DNA from: JADJOY01 sp046331705 [NCBI: bacterium]
GTDB lineage: Bacteria > JADJOY01
Assembly: GCA_046331705.1 (NCBI GenBank)
Contig: JAXLQJ010000015.1
Span: forward strand, 1-64,000
Length of the DNA stretch: 64,000 nucleotides
Direction of reading: 5' to 3'
A program made the translations under genes and the position numbers. This document shows positions 53,798-63,829 of the stretch, in pieces; within the stretch, counting starts at the first letter, position 1; each line of letters begins with the position of its first letter. Below the pieces are notes generated by a model. It was not told the origin of the DNA. It worked only from the letters and a program-made list of their open reading frames with translations, and did not search any database.

Positions 53798-56700
53798 GGC
53801 GTGGGCTCCGCGGGTGCCGGCGTGTGCTGCTTGGGGACCACGCGCTGCCACAGCGCGCCCATGCGTTCGAGGGGCTGCGGGACCACGCGCACGTCCCCGA
53901 ACGTGCCCTCGACACGGAACGAGTAGGAGGTGAGACCGAGCGCCTGTTTCACGTCGCCGACCACGGGGATGGGATCGAGCAGCTCGTCCACGAGCTGGAG
54001 CGGCGCCACCGTCACGACCCCTGCGACCGAGCGGTCGACGAGGCCGACGCTGCCGCTCAGCTCGAGGTCCACCGTGGGTCCGTGCAGGGCCATGCCACGC
54101 GTGCTGACGCGCGCCTCGCGTAGCTCGAGCTCACCCTCGAGCGCGTCGTACGCGAGCCCCATCTCGCGCCAATCCATGGGGCTCGTGACCCAGCGCGAGA
54201 AGTCTACCAGATCGAGCACTTTCCACAGCGCCTTGGCCTCGAAGACGCGGCCGTCGCGTAGCCCCACCGCGAGCGTGCCATCGAGGGCCGCGAGCTGGCT
54301 CGCGAGTGGCCAGCCGAAGCGCACGTGCCCGCTCACGTCGGCCCGCCCGGTGAGCGCCCGCCACGGCACGTCGAGCGTGGCCAAGAGCCGGGGCGCGTCC
54401 ATGTCGCGAATCGTGGGCTCGAGCTCGATCGTGAGGCGCCCGTCGCGGTCGGAGCGAAACGTGGCGTGCGCGTCGAAGGTTCCGCCCAGTGCTCGGCCCG
54501 TCGCGCGCTCGATCTCCAGGATGCCGCGGTCGTAGCGAAACGACGCCGCGAGCTCGTCGATGGCGGTGTCGCGATAGCGCGCCTGTGCCGCCCGGTAGCG
54601 TCCCTGCACGCCGAGCCGCGCGGGCTCGGGCGCCGGCGCCGAACGCGCGCCGGGCCGCGTCGCGGGCTTCGGCTCGGACGAGCCTCCCGCGAAACGCTCG
54701 AGGTCGATCGGCTCGAGCGCGGCGCCGTCGACCGTGACGCGCGGCGCGGCGCCGCCGATGTCCTCGAACGTCCCCGCGGCGCGCGAGCGATGACCGTGCC
54801 AGGCGAGCGAGTCGAGATCGAAGCGTCCGGAGGTTCCCTCGATCACGAGCGAGCCGGTCACGCCGTCGAGGCGCTCGGTCAGGAACGGCGGGCCCACGTC
54901 GAGGTTCGCGACGTCGAGACGACCGCTCACGGCGAGCGGCTCCTCGCGGCGCGGGCGACCGCGCACGGCCACCGTCCCGCTCACGCGGCCGCCGTGCCTT
55001 CCCGAGGCGAGCGCTACCCCGAGGGTGCGCTCGAGATCCACCGCGCGCACGTCGCGGGCCTCGATGCGCAGGTCGACGACTGGATCGTCGCGATAGCGCA
55101 TGACCGAGCCCTGCACCCGCGCCTGGGCCGCGCCGATGCCGAGCGCGAGGCCACCGCTCGTGAGCCGCCGCTCGTCGAAGCTCACCGCTCCCGCGATCCC
55201 CGCGAAGGCCCAGCCGCGCGACGGCACGCCGATCGCTCCGTCGACGATCTCGGCGTCGCCGGCGAAGCGCGGCGGACGGGTGAAGTCGCTCTCGAAGCGC
55301 AGCCGGCCGCGCGCACGTCCGCGCGGTGTCGCGAGCTCGGCGGTGAGCTCGCGCGCCTCCCGCGGCAGCAGATCACTGGCGAGGAAGCGGGCGAGATCGT
55401 CGAGCGCGACGTCGGCGTCGCGTGTGGCGAGCGCGAGCCGGGTGCTGCCCCACACGTCGTGAACCGTGCCTTCGATCTCGCGCAGCGTCGAGTCGCCGTA
55501 GCGCGCGGTGAAGTGCTCCAGTCGAACGTCGCCGCGCTCGAGGACGAGCGTGCCGCTCACCGCCGATGCCCGCGCGAGGCCCGTGTACGGGATGCCGCTC
55601 ACGTCCTCGAAGCCGAGCCGCGCCAGGACCCCGTCGCGGTTCGCGCGCTCGGAGACGTGCGCGAGCTGGCTGAGGCGACCGCGGATGCGGACCTCCTCGG
55701 CGCGACCGCGCCCGTGGTCCACGACGCGCGCGAGGTAGCGCAGCGTGTCGCCCAGCGCGACCAGCGGCAGGCGGTGGCGGACGCGCTCGAGGTCGAGCCA
55801 TGGGCTCGCGAGCTCGACGGAGAGCAGCGGATCGCCCGAATCGAGCTCGGCGAGCTCGGCGCGACCGCGCGCCTCGACGTCGTCGCCGTCGAGTGCCCAA
55901 TCCTCGGCGATCCACACGCCGCCGCGGCGAGCGACCCCTGCCCGAAATCCGAGCGTGGCCATCCGCTGCGGCTCGTCCCACGCGACCGGCACGGTCCACG
56001 CGGGGTTCGCAAGCGTGGCTTCGAGGCGAGCGGAGACGTCGCCCCGCCAGGTTCCCGTGGCGCTGGCGTGCGCGTGGGCGAGGCCGCCGAGGCTCGCGTT
56101 CGCGCCGAGCGCCGCAGGCAGCCACGGATTCGCCAGCGCCACGTCGAGATCCGCGACGGTCACGTCGACGCTGAACGGCGCGCTGGCGAGGCTCGCGACC
56201 TGGCCGATCCCGGTGAGCGAGCCGCGCGCGGCGAGCGTGGTGCCGGTGGCCGGCATGGAGCTCGTGCGCGGCTCGATCACGTGGCCGCTTGCCTCGAACG
56301 CGAGCGCGCCGGCGCGTCGCCGGTTCTCGAGCGTGAGGTCGAGCGGCTCGAGCACGGCGCGTCGTGGTCCCTCGGGATGGCGGCGGTCCAGCCATTCGAG
56401 GCGCGCTCCCCGAACCTCGATCCGATCGGCGGCGACACGAGCCACCAGGCGCCGCCGCCGCTCCTCGCCCGCGCTCTCGCGCTCGCTCGCTGCGGAGGCG
56501 AGCACGCGATCGAGCGCGTTCACGAGGTCGATCGACCCGTCCTCGGCGCGCTCGCCGCGGAGCCGCGGGCGATCGACCAGGATCTCGCCGAAGCGCAGCT
56601 CGCCGTGCATCAGCGGCTCGAGCTCGAGCGCCACCACCAGCGAGCTCGCCTCGAAGAGCGTTCGGTCGGTGTGGCGATCCGCGAGCTTCGCCTCGTCCAC

Positions 56701-56940
56701 CTCGATGCCGAGCCGCCGCCCCAGCTCGACGTGGACGGGGCCGTGGCTCAGCACCAAGCCGGTGCGTGCAGCCAGCTCGGCGGCGGCGTGGTCGAGGGCG
56801 CGCTCGACGTCGGCCGCCTGCCACAGTCGCGCGGCGGCGTAGGAGATGGCGACCAGCAGCGCGAGGGCGAGCGCGCCTCGGCGGCGCTTGCTGCGCGCGC
56901 GATCCGCGTCGGTACGAGCGGGCGCGCGGCGGGCGGTCAC
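53794..56940 (-). CDS. AsmA-like protein
   Basis: This 1048-residue protein has an N-terminal membrane anchor (about 22-38) and a long beta-rich body like AsmA/TamB/YhdP, which bridge the inner and outer membranes and carry phospholipids. The C-terminal part (FEAKALWKVLDLVDFSRWVTSPM and YSFRVEGTFGDVRVVP) matches the AsmA-like DUF3971/YhdP-type end. The GTG at 56940 begins VTARRAPARTDADRARSKRR, a basic region before the anchor. It lies 35 bp after the TlpA gene and overlaps the kinase-fusion gene by GTGA. Phospholipid transport is inferred from the family. Confidence 0.78.
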   Translation of the reverse strand: MTARRAPARTDADRARSKRRRGALALALLVAISYAAARLWQAADVERALDHAAAELAARTGLVLSHGPVHVELGRRLGIEVDEAKLADRHTDRTLFEASSLVVALELEPLMHGELRFGEILVDRPRLRGERAEDGSIDLVNALDRVLASAASERESAGEERRRRLVARVAADRIEVRGARLEWLDRRHPEGPRRAVLEPLDLTLENRRRAGALAFEASGHVIEPRTSSMPATGTTLAARGSLTGIGQVASLASAPFSVDVTVADLDVALANPWLPAALGANASLGGLAHAHASATGTWRGDVSARLEATLANPAWTVPVAWDEPQRMATLGFRAGVARRGGVWIAEDWALDGDDVEARGRAELAELDSGDPLLSVELASPWLDLERVRHRLPLVALGDTLRYLARVVDHGRGRAEEVRIRGRLSQLAHVSERANRDGVLARLGFEDVSGIPYTGLARASAVSGTLVLERGDVRLEHFTARYGDSTLREIEGTVHDVWGSTRLALATRDADVALDDLARFLASDLLPREARELTAELATPRGRARGRLRFESDFTRPPRFAGDAEIVDGAIGVPSRGWAFAGIAGAVSFDERRLTSGGLALGIGAAQARVQGSVMRYRDDPVVDLRIEARDVRAVDLERTLGVALASGRHGGRVSGTVAVRGRPRREEPLAVSGRLDVANLDVGPPFLTERLDGVTGSLVIEGTSGRFDLDSLAWHGHRSRAAGTFEDIGGAAPRVTVDGAALEPIDLERFAGGSSEPKPATRPGARSAPAPEPARLGVQGRYRAAQARYRDTAIDELAASFRYDRGILEIERATGRALGGTFDAHATFRSDRDGRLTIELEPTIRDMDAPRLLATLDVPWRALTGRADVSGHVRFGWPLASQLAALDGTLAVGLRDGRVFEAKALWKVLDLVDFSRWVTSPMDWREMGLAYDALEGELELREARVSTRGMALHGPTVDLELSGSVGLVDRSVAGVVTVAPLQLVDELLDPIPVVGDVKQALGLTSYSFRVEGTFGDVRVVPQPLERMGALWQRVVPKQHTPAPAEPTP

Positions 56941-56975
56941 GAGCAGGTCGGTGGCGAGCGCCGCGCGTCCCCGCC

Positions 56976-57524
56976 TCAGCTCGGAGCGCGGATCTGCGCC
57001 AGGATCTGCTGCTCCATCGCCCGCGGCGAGGCGAGGCCCGGGTAGCTCATCACCGGCACCCGATGGCGATCGAGGATGAAGGTCGTGGGAAAGCCCACGA
57101 TTCCGCCGAAGCGCCGGCTCACGGCGTCGCTGCCGCGTACCACCGGATAGTCGATGCCGAGCTGACGCGCGGCCTGGCGCGCTTCGTCCTCGGCGTCGTC
57201 CATCGCCACGCCGATCACCGTGACGCCCTTGTCCTTGTAGCGTCGGTGCAGCTCGATGAGGCCGGGGATCTCGACCTGGCACGGCCCGCACCAGCTGGCC
57301 CAGAAGTTGACGAGGATCACGTCACCGTCGAAGTCGCTGAGCTTGATGCTGGTATTCGAGAAGAGGTCGGGTGCGGCGAAGTCGACGGGGGTCGCCGGCG
57401 TGGCGCGGCCGCCGCGGTCGCACCCTGTGGCGAGCGTGACGAACATCACCGCGAGCAGCACCCAGCCCGCGAGGAGCGTGGTGCGCAGGGCGCCGTGGCG
57501 TGCGGCCGTTGCGGTTCGGATCAT
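56976..57524 (-). CDS. TlpA-family thiol-disulfide oxidoreductase lipoprotein
   Basis: This 182-residue envelope thioredoxin has a lipoprotein signal (FVTLATGC, Cys35) and a thioredoxin fold with FWASWCGPCQVEIPGL (Cys79, Cys82) and GFPTTFILDRHRVPV (cis-Pro loop). Such proteins reduce disulfides or heme-related cysteines outside the cytoplasm. It leads a three-gene minus-strand cluster with the AsmA-like and kinase-HEAT genes. A 20-bp inverted repeat lies 29-48 bp upstream of its start. Confidence 0.9.
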   Translation of the reverse strand: MIRTATAARHGALRTTLLAGWVLLAVMFVTLATGCDRGGRATPATPVDFAAPDLFSNTSIKLSDFDGDVILVNFWASWCGPCQVEIPGLIELHRRYKDKGVTVIGVAMDDAEDEARQAARQLGIDYPVVRGSDAVSRRFGGIVGFPTTFILDRHRVPVMSYPGLASPRAMEQQILAQIRAPS

Positions 57525-57552
57525 GGCGAAGGCAGGCTAGCACCCGGCGGAG

Positions 57553-57572
57553 TTGCCCGGAAATCCGGGCAA
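57553..57572. promoter_or_regulatory. 20-bp inverted repeat in the tlpA promoter region
   Basis: TTGCCCGGA and TCCGGGCAA form perfect 9-bp arms around AA, between divergent genes (TlpA and the zinc-ribbon gene). No gene ends here, so an operator is more likely than a terminator; the DNA-binding partner is unknown. Confidence 0.4.
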
Positions 57573-57666
57573 TTGGCCCGGCGATCGTTCCCACCGTGCC
57601 GCCGCTTTGATCCCCGTGGCGCGCATGCGATGGTGCGCGAGGCCGGTCGAACCAAGGAGCTTCGCC

Positions 57667-57900
57667 ATGAACGTGACTCCGCGTCGTCGCGCTCGCTCGC
57701 ACGACACCCGCTGGCGGCTCGAGTGCGGGATCTGCACGCACGCGTTCGAGGTCGAGCTCCCGTTTCTGCGCCGCATGACCACGACGTGCCCGAACTGCGG
57801 CACCGGGAACGTCTGGAACGAGCCCGAAGCCCCGGTTCCATCAGCGCCCGAGCCGAGCGACGCGCCTCCGCCCGCGTCCACCCCTGCCGTTTCCGGCTGA
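57667..57900 (+). CDS. Small zinc-ribbon protein
   Basis: This 77-residue protein has four cysteines in a zinc-ribbon pattern: C20-x2-C23 (ECGICTHAFE) and C41-x2-C44 (TTCPNCGTGN), then a Pro/Ala/Glu-rich tail. It resembles the small zinc-ribbon partner proteins common in high-GC deltaproteobacteria. No DNA- or RNA-binding part is apparent beyond the ribbon. The ATG at 57667 was chosen because AAGGAG lies 7-12 bases before it. Its stop is followed at once by a strong hairpin. Confidence 0.65.
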   Translation: MNVTPRRRARSHDTRWRLECGICTHAFEVELPFLRRMTTTCPNCGTGNVWNEPEAPVPSAPEPSDAPPPASTPAVSG

Positions 57901-57901
57901 G

Positions 57902-57922
57902 GCTCGGCAACTCTTGCCGAGC
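57902..57922 (+). terminator. Hairpin after the small zinc-ribbon gene
   Basis: GCTCGGCAA and TTGCCGAGC make a perfect 9-bp stem around CTC, starting 2 nt after the stop codon. There is no T-run, but the placement and stability suit a terminator. Confidence 0.5.
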
Positions 57923-58155
57923 GCGTACGCGCCCGCTCGGCTGCGACTCGCCGCCCAGCGCGCGCGCCACGCGCGCCACACGCGACCCTCGCACGCAGCA
58001 TTCCTGCTTCGACTCGGGTGGCGTCCGGCCGTTGTGGCTCCGGGTCGCGTGGCGCTTTCCTTGCAATCCTCGCGTGCATGGCGCTGCTCCATCTTGCGAG
58101 CGCGCGCGGATCGTATGCGCGCGGTGGCCGCGCTCCATGCGGGGTGGGGAGCGCC

Positions 58156-59490
58156 GTGTTGCGCGCTCTCGTGGCGATCGCGGTGCTCGGCGCATCGGCG
58201 CGCGCGGGCGATGCCGACGGCATCGAGGAGGCGCGCCATGTGCCGCGTGAGCAGCACGGAGGCCTCGACATGGGGGTCGGCGTCGTTGCCGGCGATGAGG
58301 CCGTCGCCGAGTCGGCGGCCACCGGGGAGCCGACCTCGGCTTGGGCGGCGTGGTGGTCGGGCGAAGCGCTCACGGGGAGCTGGGGCGGACTGCGCACGCG
58401 AGCCGAGGAGCTCGGCGTGGCATTCGAGGGATCGTGGACGCTCGACCTCTCGAGCGTGTTTCACGGTGGCTTGCGGCGTCGCGGTGTGCAGCGTTCCTTC
58501 GTGGATCTGGGCGTCCGTGTCGATCTCGAGCGCGGTGTCGGCTGGGACGGCGCAACGCTCTACGCCGACTACCAGGTGCTCACCGGAGCCAATGGCTCGG
58601 ACGACGTCGGCGACATCCAGGGGTATTCGAGCATCGATGGGCGCGACCTCGCTCAGCTGAGCGAGCTGTGGCTGGAACAGCGGCTCTTCGCCGGGCGGCT
58701 TCGCATCAAGGTGGGCAAGGTGGACGCGAACACCGAGTTCGCGTTCGCCGAGAATGCGGCCGGATTCCTCGGCTCGTCCATGGGCATGAGCCCGACGATT
58801 CTGCTGCCGACCTATCCCGACCCCGCGACCTCGCTCAACGTCTTCGTCGCCCCGTGCGAGGGCGCCTACGTGGGTGTGGGCGTCTACGACGGCGCGGCCT
58901 ATCGCGGGGTGCACACGGGTTCGCGCGGACCCGCCACGTTCTTCGACGACCTGGCCGAGCTCTTCACCGTCGGTGAGGTCGGCGTTCGGTGGGGGGAAGG
59001 GTACGCCGGCCGCCTGGGAGTCGGCGGCTGGTATCAGGACGGTGCGTTCGACGTCGCCGACGCCGCTGGTGCGGTCCGCCACCAGCGCGGCACCGCCGGC
59101 GTCTATCTGGTGCTGGACCAGGCCGTGTGGCGCGTCAGCGACGCGGCCGACGACGAGCGCGGGCTCGACGCGTTCCTGATGTGGGGGTGGACGGAGCCCG
59201 AGGTCGCCGAGATCGAGCATCACGTGGGCGGCGGCCTGGCCTGGCTCGGTCCGCTGGCGGCGCGTGCGCAGGACGAGCTCGGCCTCGGCGTCTCGTGGGT
59301 CGGAGCTGGTGACGCGCTCGATCCCGAGATCCGCCGCGACCACGAGCTGGCGATCGAGACGTATTACGCGGCTGCCGCGAGCGGTTGGCTCGTGGTCCAG
59401 CCGGACCTGCAATGGATCGTGAGCCCGCTCGGCGCATCCGCGGCACGGGATGCCTGGGTCGGGAGCCTGCGATTCACCACCACGCTGTGA
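58156..59490 (+). CDS. OprB-family carbohydrate porin
   Basis: This 444-residue protein is probably an outer-membrane sugar-selective porin. A signal peptide ([17 protein letters not shown]) is followed by [33 protein letters not shown], the OprB N-terminal signature. Alternating beta strands and [32 protein letters not shown] follow. It ends in LRFTTTL; the final residue is Leu rather than the usual Phe. The GTG at 58156 has GGGGAG 6 nt before it and gives a sensible signal peptide; longer in-frame readings upstream do not. The 255 bp before it hold only the hairpin at 57902-57922. Confidence 0.8.
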   Translation: MLRALVAIAVLGASARAGDADGIEEARHVPREQHGGLDMGVGVVAGDEAVAESAATGEPTSAWAAWWSGEALTGSWGGLRTRAEELGVAFEGSWTLDLSSVFHGGLRRRGVQRSFVDLGVRVDLERGVGWDGATLYADYQVLTGANGSDDVGDIQGYSSIDGRDLAQLSELWLEQRLFAGRLRIKVGKVDANTEFAFAENAAGFLGSSMGMSPTILLPTYPDPATSLNVFVAPCEGAYVGVGVYDGAAYRGVHTGSRGPATFFDDLAELFTVGEVGVRWGEGYAGRLGVGGWYQDGAFDVADAAGAVRHQRGTAGVYLVLDQAVWRVSDAADDERGLDAFLMWGWTEPEVAEIEHHVGGGLAWLGPLAARAQDELGLGVSWVGAGDALDPEIRRDHELAIETYYAAAASGWLVVQPDLQWIVSPLGASAARDAWVGSLRFTTTL

Positions 59491-59539
59491 TCGCTTGCCG
59501 ACGCCGGGCTTCGCCCGCGGGCATGCCGAGGAGAGGACC

Positions 59540-61219
59540 ATGCGCTGGACGCTGAACAAGAAGACGTATGCGAGCTTCGTCGTGGTCGGTGCGCTCGCCG
59601 CGATGGCGATCGGCTACGGCGTCTTCGCGATGAACCGCGCCCGGGGCGGCGCCGAGCGGATTCGCGACGAGCTCACGCAGATGCAGGCCGCCAAGGATCT
59701 GCAGCTTCAGCTCGCGAACGTCTGGCAATACTTCACGGACGCGGCGTTGACGCAGGAGGCCGATTCGATCGACGCGGCCATGGCCGCGAAAGAGCACGCG
59801 CTCGCCGACCTCGCCGCGCTGCGGGCAGCGGCGGGAGTGGGAGCGGGTACCGTCAGCGCGCGCCTCGACGATCTCGCGCGTTCCCTCGACGGGATCGAGC
59901 GGGTGGGGCGCGACCTGGTCCGGGCGTACGGCGAGAGCCCGGCCGCCGGGAACCGCGTCATGGAGGAGTACGACGCGGCCTGCGACCAGGCGATCCGTGC
60001 CGTGGCGGTCCTGGCCAAGGACGTGGAGGCGCGGGCCGTCGACGCTCACGCGTCCATGCTGGGCGCGCTCACGCACGCCACGTGGATGGATTGCGGTCTC
60101 GGCGTGCTGCTCGCGCTGGCGCTGGGCCTGGTGGCGGAAGTGGTCCGCATCTCGGTGGTCGTGCCCATCCGGCGGGTCGCCGCTCGGCTCGCTCACGCCG
60201 ATCTGCACACGCTCTTCGAGGATACGCGCGGTGACGAGATCGGCGATCTGACGCGCGGATTCGACGCGTTCGTGACCTCGATCCGCACCACGATCGAGCG
60301 CATCGCGCAGGTTTCCGCGACGGTGTCCGCCTCCGCCGGCGAGCTGGCCACGGTCAGCGACGGCATGTACGGCTCGAGCGAGTCCACCGCCGAGCGCGTG
60401 CACGCGGCGCAGGCGCTGGCGAGCGAGGTGAATGCCAGCTTGCACACGCTCGCGGCGGCCGCCGAGGAGATGGACGCCAGCGTGCGGGACATCGCCAGCA
60501 ACGCGGCCCAGGCGTCCACCGTGGCGCGCGAGGCGGTGGACGTCGCGGAGCACACCCGCGAGGCGATCCATCAGCTGGGCGTGAGCAGCGCCGAGATCGG
60601 CAACGTGGTGAAGCTCATCACCTCGATCGCCGAGCAGACCAACTTGCTCGCGCTCAACGCGACCATCGAGGCTGCGCGCGCCGGTGAATCGGGCCGGGGC
60701 TTCGCGGTGGTGGCGAACGAGGTGAAGGAGCTGGCCACCCAGACGGCGGCGGCGACGGGCGACATCGGCGCGCGCGTGGCGGCGATCCAGTCGAGCACCG
60801 GCACCGCGGTGAGCGCGATCGAGCGGATCGGTGCCGTGATCGGCCAGATCCGCGATCGACAGAACTCGATCGCCAGCGCGGTCGAGGAGCAAAGCGCCAC
60901 CACCCACGAGATCGCGCGTCACGTGAGCAGCGCCGCGAACGGCGCCACCCAGATCGATGGCACGATCTCCGCGGTGGCCGCCGCGGCGGGCGTCACGCTG
61001 GACGGCTCGACGAAGGTGCGCGGCGCGGCCGCGGGGTTGCGCGAGATGGCCGTGGAGCTGGATCGGCAAGCGGAGCGCTTCCGCGGCGGCGGCGACGCGC
61101 CCGTCGCAGCGCCCGTCGCGGCGACGGTGCGCTCGCTCGGCTCGGCCTCGTCCGCGCGCTCCCCGCGCGTGCGAGCAGGAGCGGTGGCGGTGCCCCAGCC
61201 CTACGATCGCGCCGCGTGA
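59540..61219 (+). CDS. Methyl-accepting chemotaxis protein
   Basis: This 559-residue receptor has membrane segments at about 8-28 and 190-210, with a four-helix-type periplasmic sensor between. A HAMP region (about 211-262) is followed by a coiled-coil signalling domain. Its hairpin tip [37 protein letters not shown] (about 363-400) binds CheA/CheW. The Ala/Arg-rich tail lacks an obvious CheR-binding pentapeptide. The ATG at 59540 follows GAGGAGAGG. No che genes are in this window. A clear hairpin follows its stop. Confidence 0.93.
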   Translation: MRWTLNKKTYASFVVVGALAAMAIGYGVFAMNRARGGAERIRDELTQMQAAKDLQLQLANVWQYFTDAALTQEADSIDAAMAAKEHALADLAALRAAAGVGAGTVSARLDDLARSLDGIERVGRDLVRAYGESPAAGNRVMEEYDAACDQAIRAVAVLAKDVEARAVDAHASMLGALTHATWMDCGLGVLLALALGLVAEVVRISVVVPIRRVAARLAHADLHTLFEDTRGDEIGDLTRGFDAFVTSIRTTIERIAQVSATVSASAGELATVSDGMYGSSESTAERVHAAQALASEVNASLHTLAAAAEEMDASVRDIASNAAQASTVAREAVDVAEHTREAIHQLGVSSAEIGNVVKLITSIAEQTNLLALNATIEAARAGESGRGFAVVANEVKELATQTAAATGDIGARVAAIQSSTGTAVSAIERIGAVIGQIRDRQNSIASAVEEQSATTHEIARHVSSAANGATQIDGTISAVAAAAGVTLDGSTKVRGAAAGLREMAVELDRQAERFRGGGDAPVAAPVAATVRSLGSASSARSPRVRAGAVAVPQPYDRAA

Positions 61220-61267
61220 GCCCGGCGAGGGCCGACCGAGGAGCTCGCGCTCGCAACCTGGAAACGC

Positions 61268-61295
61268 GAACGGGGCGGCCGAAGCCGCCCCGTTC
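61268..61295. terminator. Strong bidirectional hairpin between chemotaxis receptor and aldehyde dehydrogenase genes
   Basis: GAACGGGGCGGC and GCCGCCCCGTTC are perfect 12-bp arms around a CGAA loop, extended by one more C-G pair outside. It lies between two convergent stops (61219 and 61340), so it probably terminates both. Confidence 0.7.
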
Positions 61296-61339
61296 GTGGA
61301 GCGTGTTCCGGCGCGTGCGCGCCGGCGCGGCTCACGCGG

Positions 61340-62890
61340 TCACTTGCCCAGGAACCCGTTGAGCTTCTGGCCGAGGCCACTCGAGAAGAGCCCCCGCGTC
61401 ACGTTGCGCAGCAGCTTGTAGCGCGAGCCGCTGTACGGGTACCAGAAGAGCTCGCTCTTGCCCGTCGAAACGACCGGGTAGTTGATGTGGTAGCCCTCGC
61501 AGAGCCCGCGCAGGCCCTCGTCCGAGTGCACGCGGCCCACTCCGGACTCCTTCACGCCGCCCCACGGCGTCTCCGGCGCCGCGTGCGTGAAGAGCACGTC
61601 GTTGATCATGATGGTGCCGGCGTCCAGCTGCTCGGCGATGCGCCGGCCCTTGCTCACGTCCGCCGTGAACACGTACGCGTTGAGACCGAAGCGCGAGTTG
61701 TTGGCGCGCTGGATGGCCTCTTCCTCGGACGCGACCTTCATGATCGGCAGCGTGGGGCCGAAGGTCTCGTCGCGGATCGCTTCCATCTCCTCGTTGACAT
61801 CGACGAGGACGGTGGGCGGATAGAACTGGCCCTTGCCCTCGGGGCGCGCGCCGCCGGTGAGCGCCTTGGCGCCCTGGGCGAGCGCCGCTTTCACCTGCTT
61901 CTCGACGATCTCGAGCTGTCCGGGATCGCACATGGCGCCGACGTCGGTCTTGTCGTCGAGCGGATTGCCCATGCGCAGCTCCTTGGTGAGCTCGACCACG
62001 CGTTTCACCAGCGGCTCGTAGATCTTGCCGACCGCGTAGACGCGCTCGACCGACGCGCACACCTGGCCGGCGTTGGCGAAGCCGCCCCACACGATGCCGC
62101 GCGCGGCGCGTTCGAGATCCGCGTCCTCGCACGCGATGAGCGCGTCCTTGCCGCCCAGCTCCATGGAGCACGGGATCAGCATCTTGCCGCAGAGCTCCGC
62201 GACCTTCTTGCCGGTCTCGACCGAACCCGTGAAGTTCACGTAGTTGGCGAGGCCGGTCTCGATCATCTTCGACGCCACCCGCCCGGGAGCGGTCACGACC
62301 TGCACCAGGTCGGGATCGAGGCCCGCGTCGTGGAAGAGCTTGGCGCCGCGGGTGATGATGAGCGGCGTGAGGCTGGCGGGCTTGATGACGACGCTGTTCC
62401 CCGCCATCAGCGCCATGCACACCTCGCCGTAGGTGATGGAGAACGGGAAATTCCAGGGCGAGATGATGAGGACCACGCCGCGCGGCCGGTAGTGGATGTA
62501 GCTGCGCTTGTGCTTGAGCAGGTGCAGCTTGATGGGCTTCGGCGCGAGGATCTTCTCGGCGCGCTTGGCGAAGTAGGTCGATAGATCCGCGATCGGCATC
62601 AGCTCCATGCTGATGGATTCCTGGCGCGTCTTGCCGTTCTCCTTCGAGATCAGCTCGGCGAGCTCGTCGATGTGATCGAGCAGCTGCTGGCGGAACGCGA
62701 GAATCACCCGCGCGCGCTCGGCGAAGGATTTCGCGGCCCAGCGCTTCTGCGCCGCCGCCGCGCGCCGCAAGGCGTCCATCGCCTCGGACTCGCTCATCGA
62801 CGGCACCTCGCCGATCTTCTCGCCGGTTGCGGGGTTGAAGCTCTCGATGACGGGACGCTCGAGATCGAGCTTGCGTGCAGCCTCGCCCAT
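61340..62890 (-). CDS. Aldehyde dehydrogenase family protein
   Basis: This 516-residue NAD(P)-dependent dehydrogenase oxidises an aldehyde to an acid. It has VVLIISPWNFPFSITYGEV, the NAD-binding NFTGSVETGKKV, the general-base region CSMELGGKDALI (Glu about 243) and the catalytic Cys in NAGQVCASVERVY (about 278). ETFGPTLPIMKV and TPWGGVKESGVGR complete the family set. Similar proteins are often called succinate-semialdehyde dehydrogenase-like, but the substrate cannot be read. The ATG at 62890 follows GGAGGAG. It diverges from the SDR gene across 141 bp. Confidence 0.93.
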   Translation of the reverse strand: MGEAARKLDLERPVIESFNPATGEKIGEVPSMSESEAMDALRRAAAAQKRWAAKSFAERARVILAFRQQLLDHIDELAELISKENGKTRQESISMELMPIADLSTYFAKRAEKILAPKPIKLHLLKHKRSYIHYRPRGVVLIISPWNFPFSITYGEVCMALMAGNSVVIKPASLTPLIITRGAKLFHDAGLDPDLVQVVTAPGRVASKMIETGLANYVNFTGSVETGKKVAELCGKMLIPCSMELGGKDALIACEDADLERAARGIVWGGFANAGQVCASVERVYAVGKIYEPLVKRVVELTKELRMGNPLDDKTDVGAMCDPGQLEIVEKQVKAALAQGAKALTGGARPEGKGQFYPPTVLVDVNEEMEAIRDETFGPTLPIMKVASEEEAIQRANNSRFGLNAYVFTADVSKGRRIAEQLDAGTIMINDVLFTHAAPETPWGGVKESGVGRVHSDEGLRGLCEGYHINYPVVSTGKSELFWYPYSGSRYKLLRNVTRGLFSSGLGQKLNGFLGK

Positions 62891-63031
62891 GGTCTCCTCC
62901 GTGGCGTTTGGGGGCGGAACGGAAAGCCGGCGCGCGTGGTACGTACGATTTGCGGCCGTGTCGGTTAGGCATACCATACGGCCCAAAACCTCGGGAAACC
63001 GCCGACGCGCGCACCGCGCGAGGAAACCACG

Positions 63032-63829
63032 ATGGAAAGCGCAGACGCACGCACGCACCGGCCGGTGGCGCTGGTCACCGGGGCCTCCGCGGGGCTGGGC
63101 CGCGTGTTCGCCGAACGCCTGGCGCGTGCGGGTCACGATCTGGTGCTGGTGGCGCGCGACCGCGCGCGACTCGCCGAGCTCGGTCGAGAGCTCGAGAACG
63201 CGCACGGTGGGCGCGCCGAGGTGCTCCCCGTCGACCTCGTGACGGCGACCGGTCGGGAGCGAGCCGCCGAGCGGGTGAGCCGAGGGATCGACTACCTGGT
63301 CAACAACGCCGGCTTCGGGACGGCGGGCGAGTTCGCGCGCCTGCCGGTGGGGCGCGAGCTCGAGCAGATCGAGCTCAACGTGGTGGCGCTGAGCCGGCTC
63401 ACGCGCGCGGCGCTGCCGCCGATGCTCGAGCGCAAACGCGGGCGCATCGTCAACGTGGCATCGCTCGCCGGTCTGGCGCCCGGCCCCTACACCGCGACCT
63501 ACAGCGCCACCAAGGCGTTCGTGATCTCGCTCACCGAGTCCCTGGCCGAGGAGGCGCGGCCCGGTGGTGTCCGGCTCATGGCGCTGTGCCCAGGGTTCAC
63601 GCGGACCGAGTTCCAGACGCGCGCCAACATGAACGTGGAGCACGTGCCGGCGATCGCGTGGATGAGCGCCGAAGCGGTGGTGGACTCGGCGCTGGCGGCG
63701 ATCGAGCGCGGCGAGGTGGTCCACATCCCCGGCACGCTCAATCAGCTCTCGCGCACGGGATTGCGCGTCGTGCCGCGCCGGATGGTGTCTCGAATGGTCG
63801 CGGCGGCGTCGCGACGGTTCACGCGTTGA
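63032..63829 (+). CDS. Short-chain dehydrogenase/reductase (SDR)
   Basis: This 265-residue SDR has TGASAGLGRVFAERLA (cofactor glycine motif, about 19-33), NNAGFGTAGE, NVASLAGLAPG (catalytic Ser) and YSATK (Tyr about 157, Lys about 161). LCPGFTRTEF is the usual loop after the active site. The Arg in the VARDRARL segment suggests NADPH preference, but this is inference. The substrate is unknown. The ATG at 63032 follows GAGG. Its stop overlaps the next start (TTGA), so the hydrolase gene is likely in the same operon. Confidence 0.9.
   Translation: MESADARTHRPVALVTGASAGLGRVFAERLARAGHDLVLVARDRARLAELGRELENAHGGRAEVLPVDLVTATGRERAAERVSRGIDYLVNNAGFGTAGEFARLPVGRELEQIELNVVALSRLTRAALPPMLERKRGRIVNVASLAGLAPGPYTATYSATKAFVISLTESLAEEARPGGVRLMALCPGFTRTEFQTRANMNVEHVPAIAWMSAEAVVDSALAAIERGEVVHIPGTLNQLSRTGLRVVPRRMVSRMVAAASRRFTR

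Noticed and set aside
62930-63000. GTACGTAC and ATACCATAC motifs between the aldehyde dehydrogenase and SDR genes as an operator
   Set aside because: Short palindrome without a second matching half-site at sensible spacing; too weak to report.
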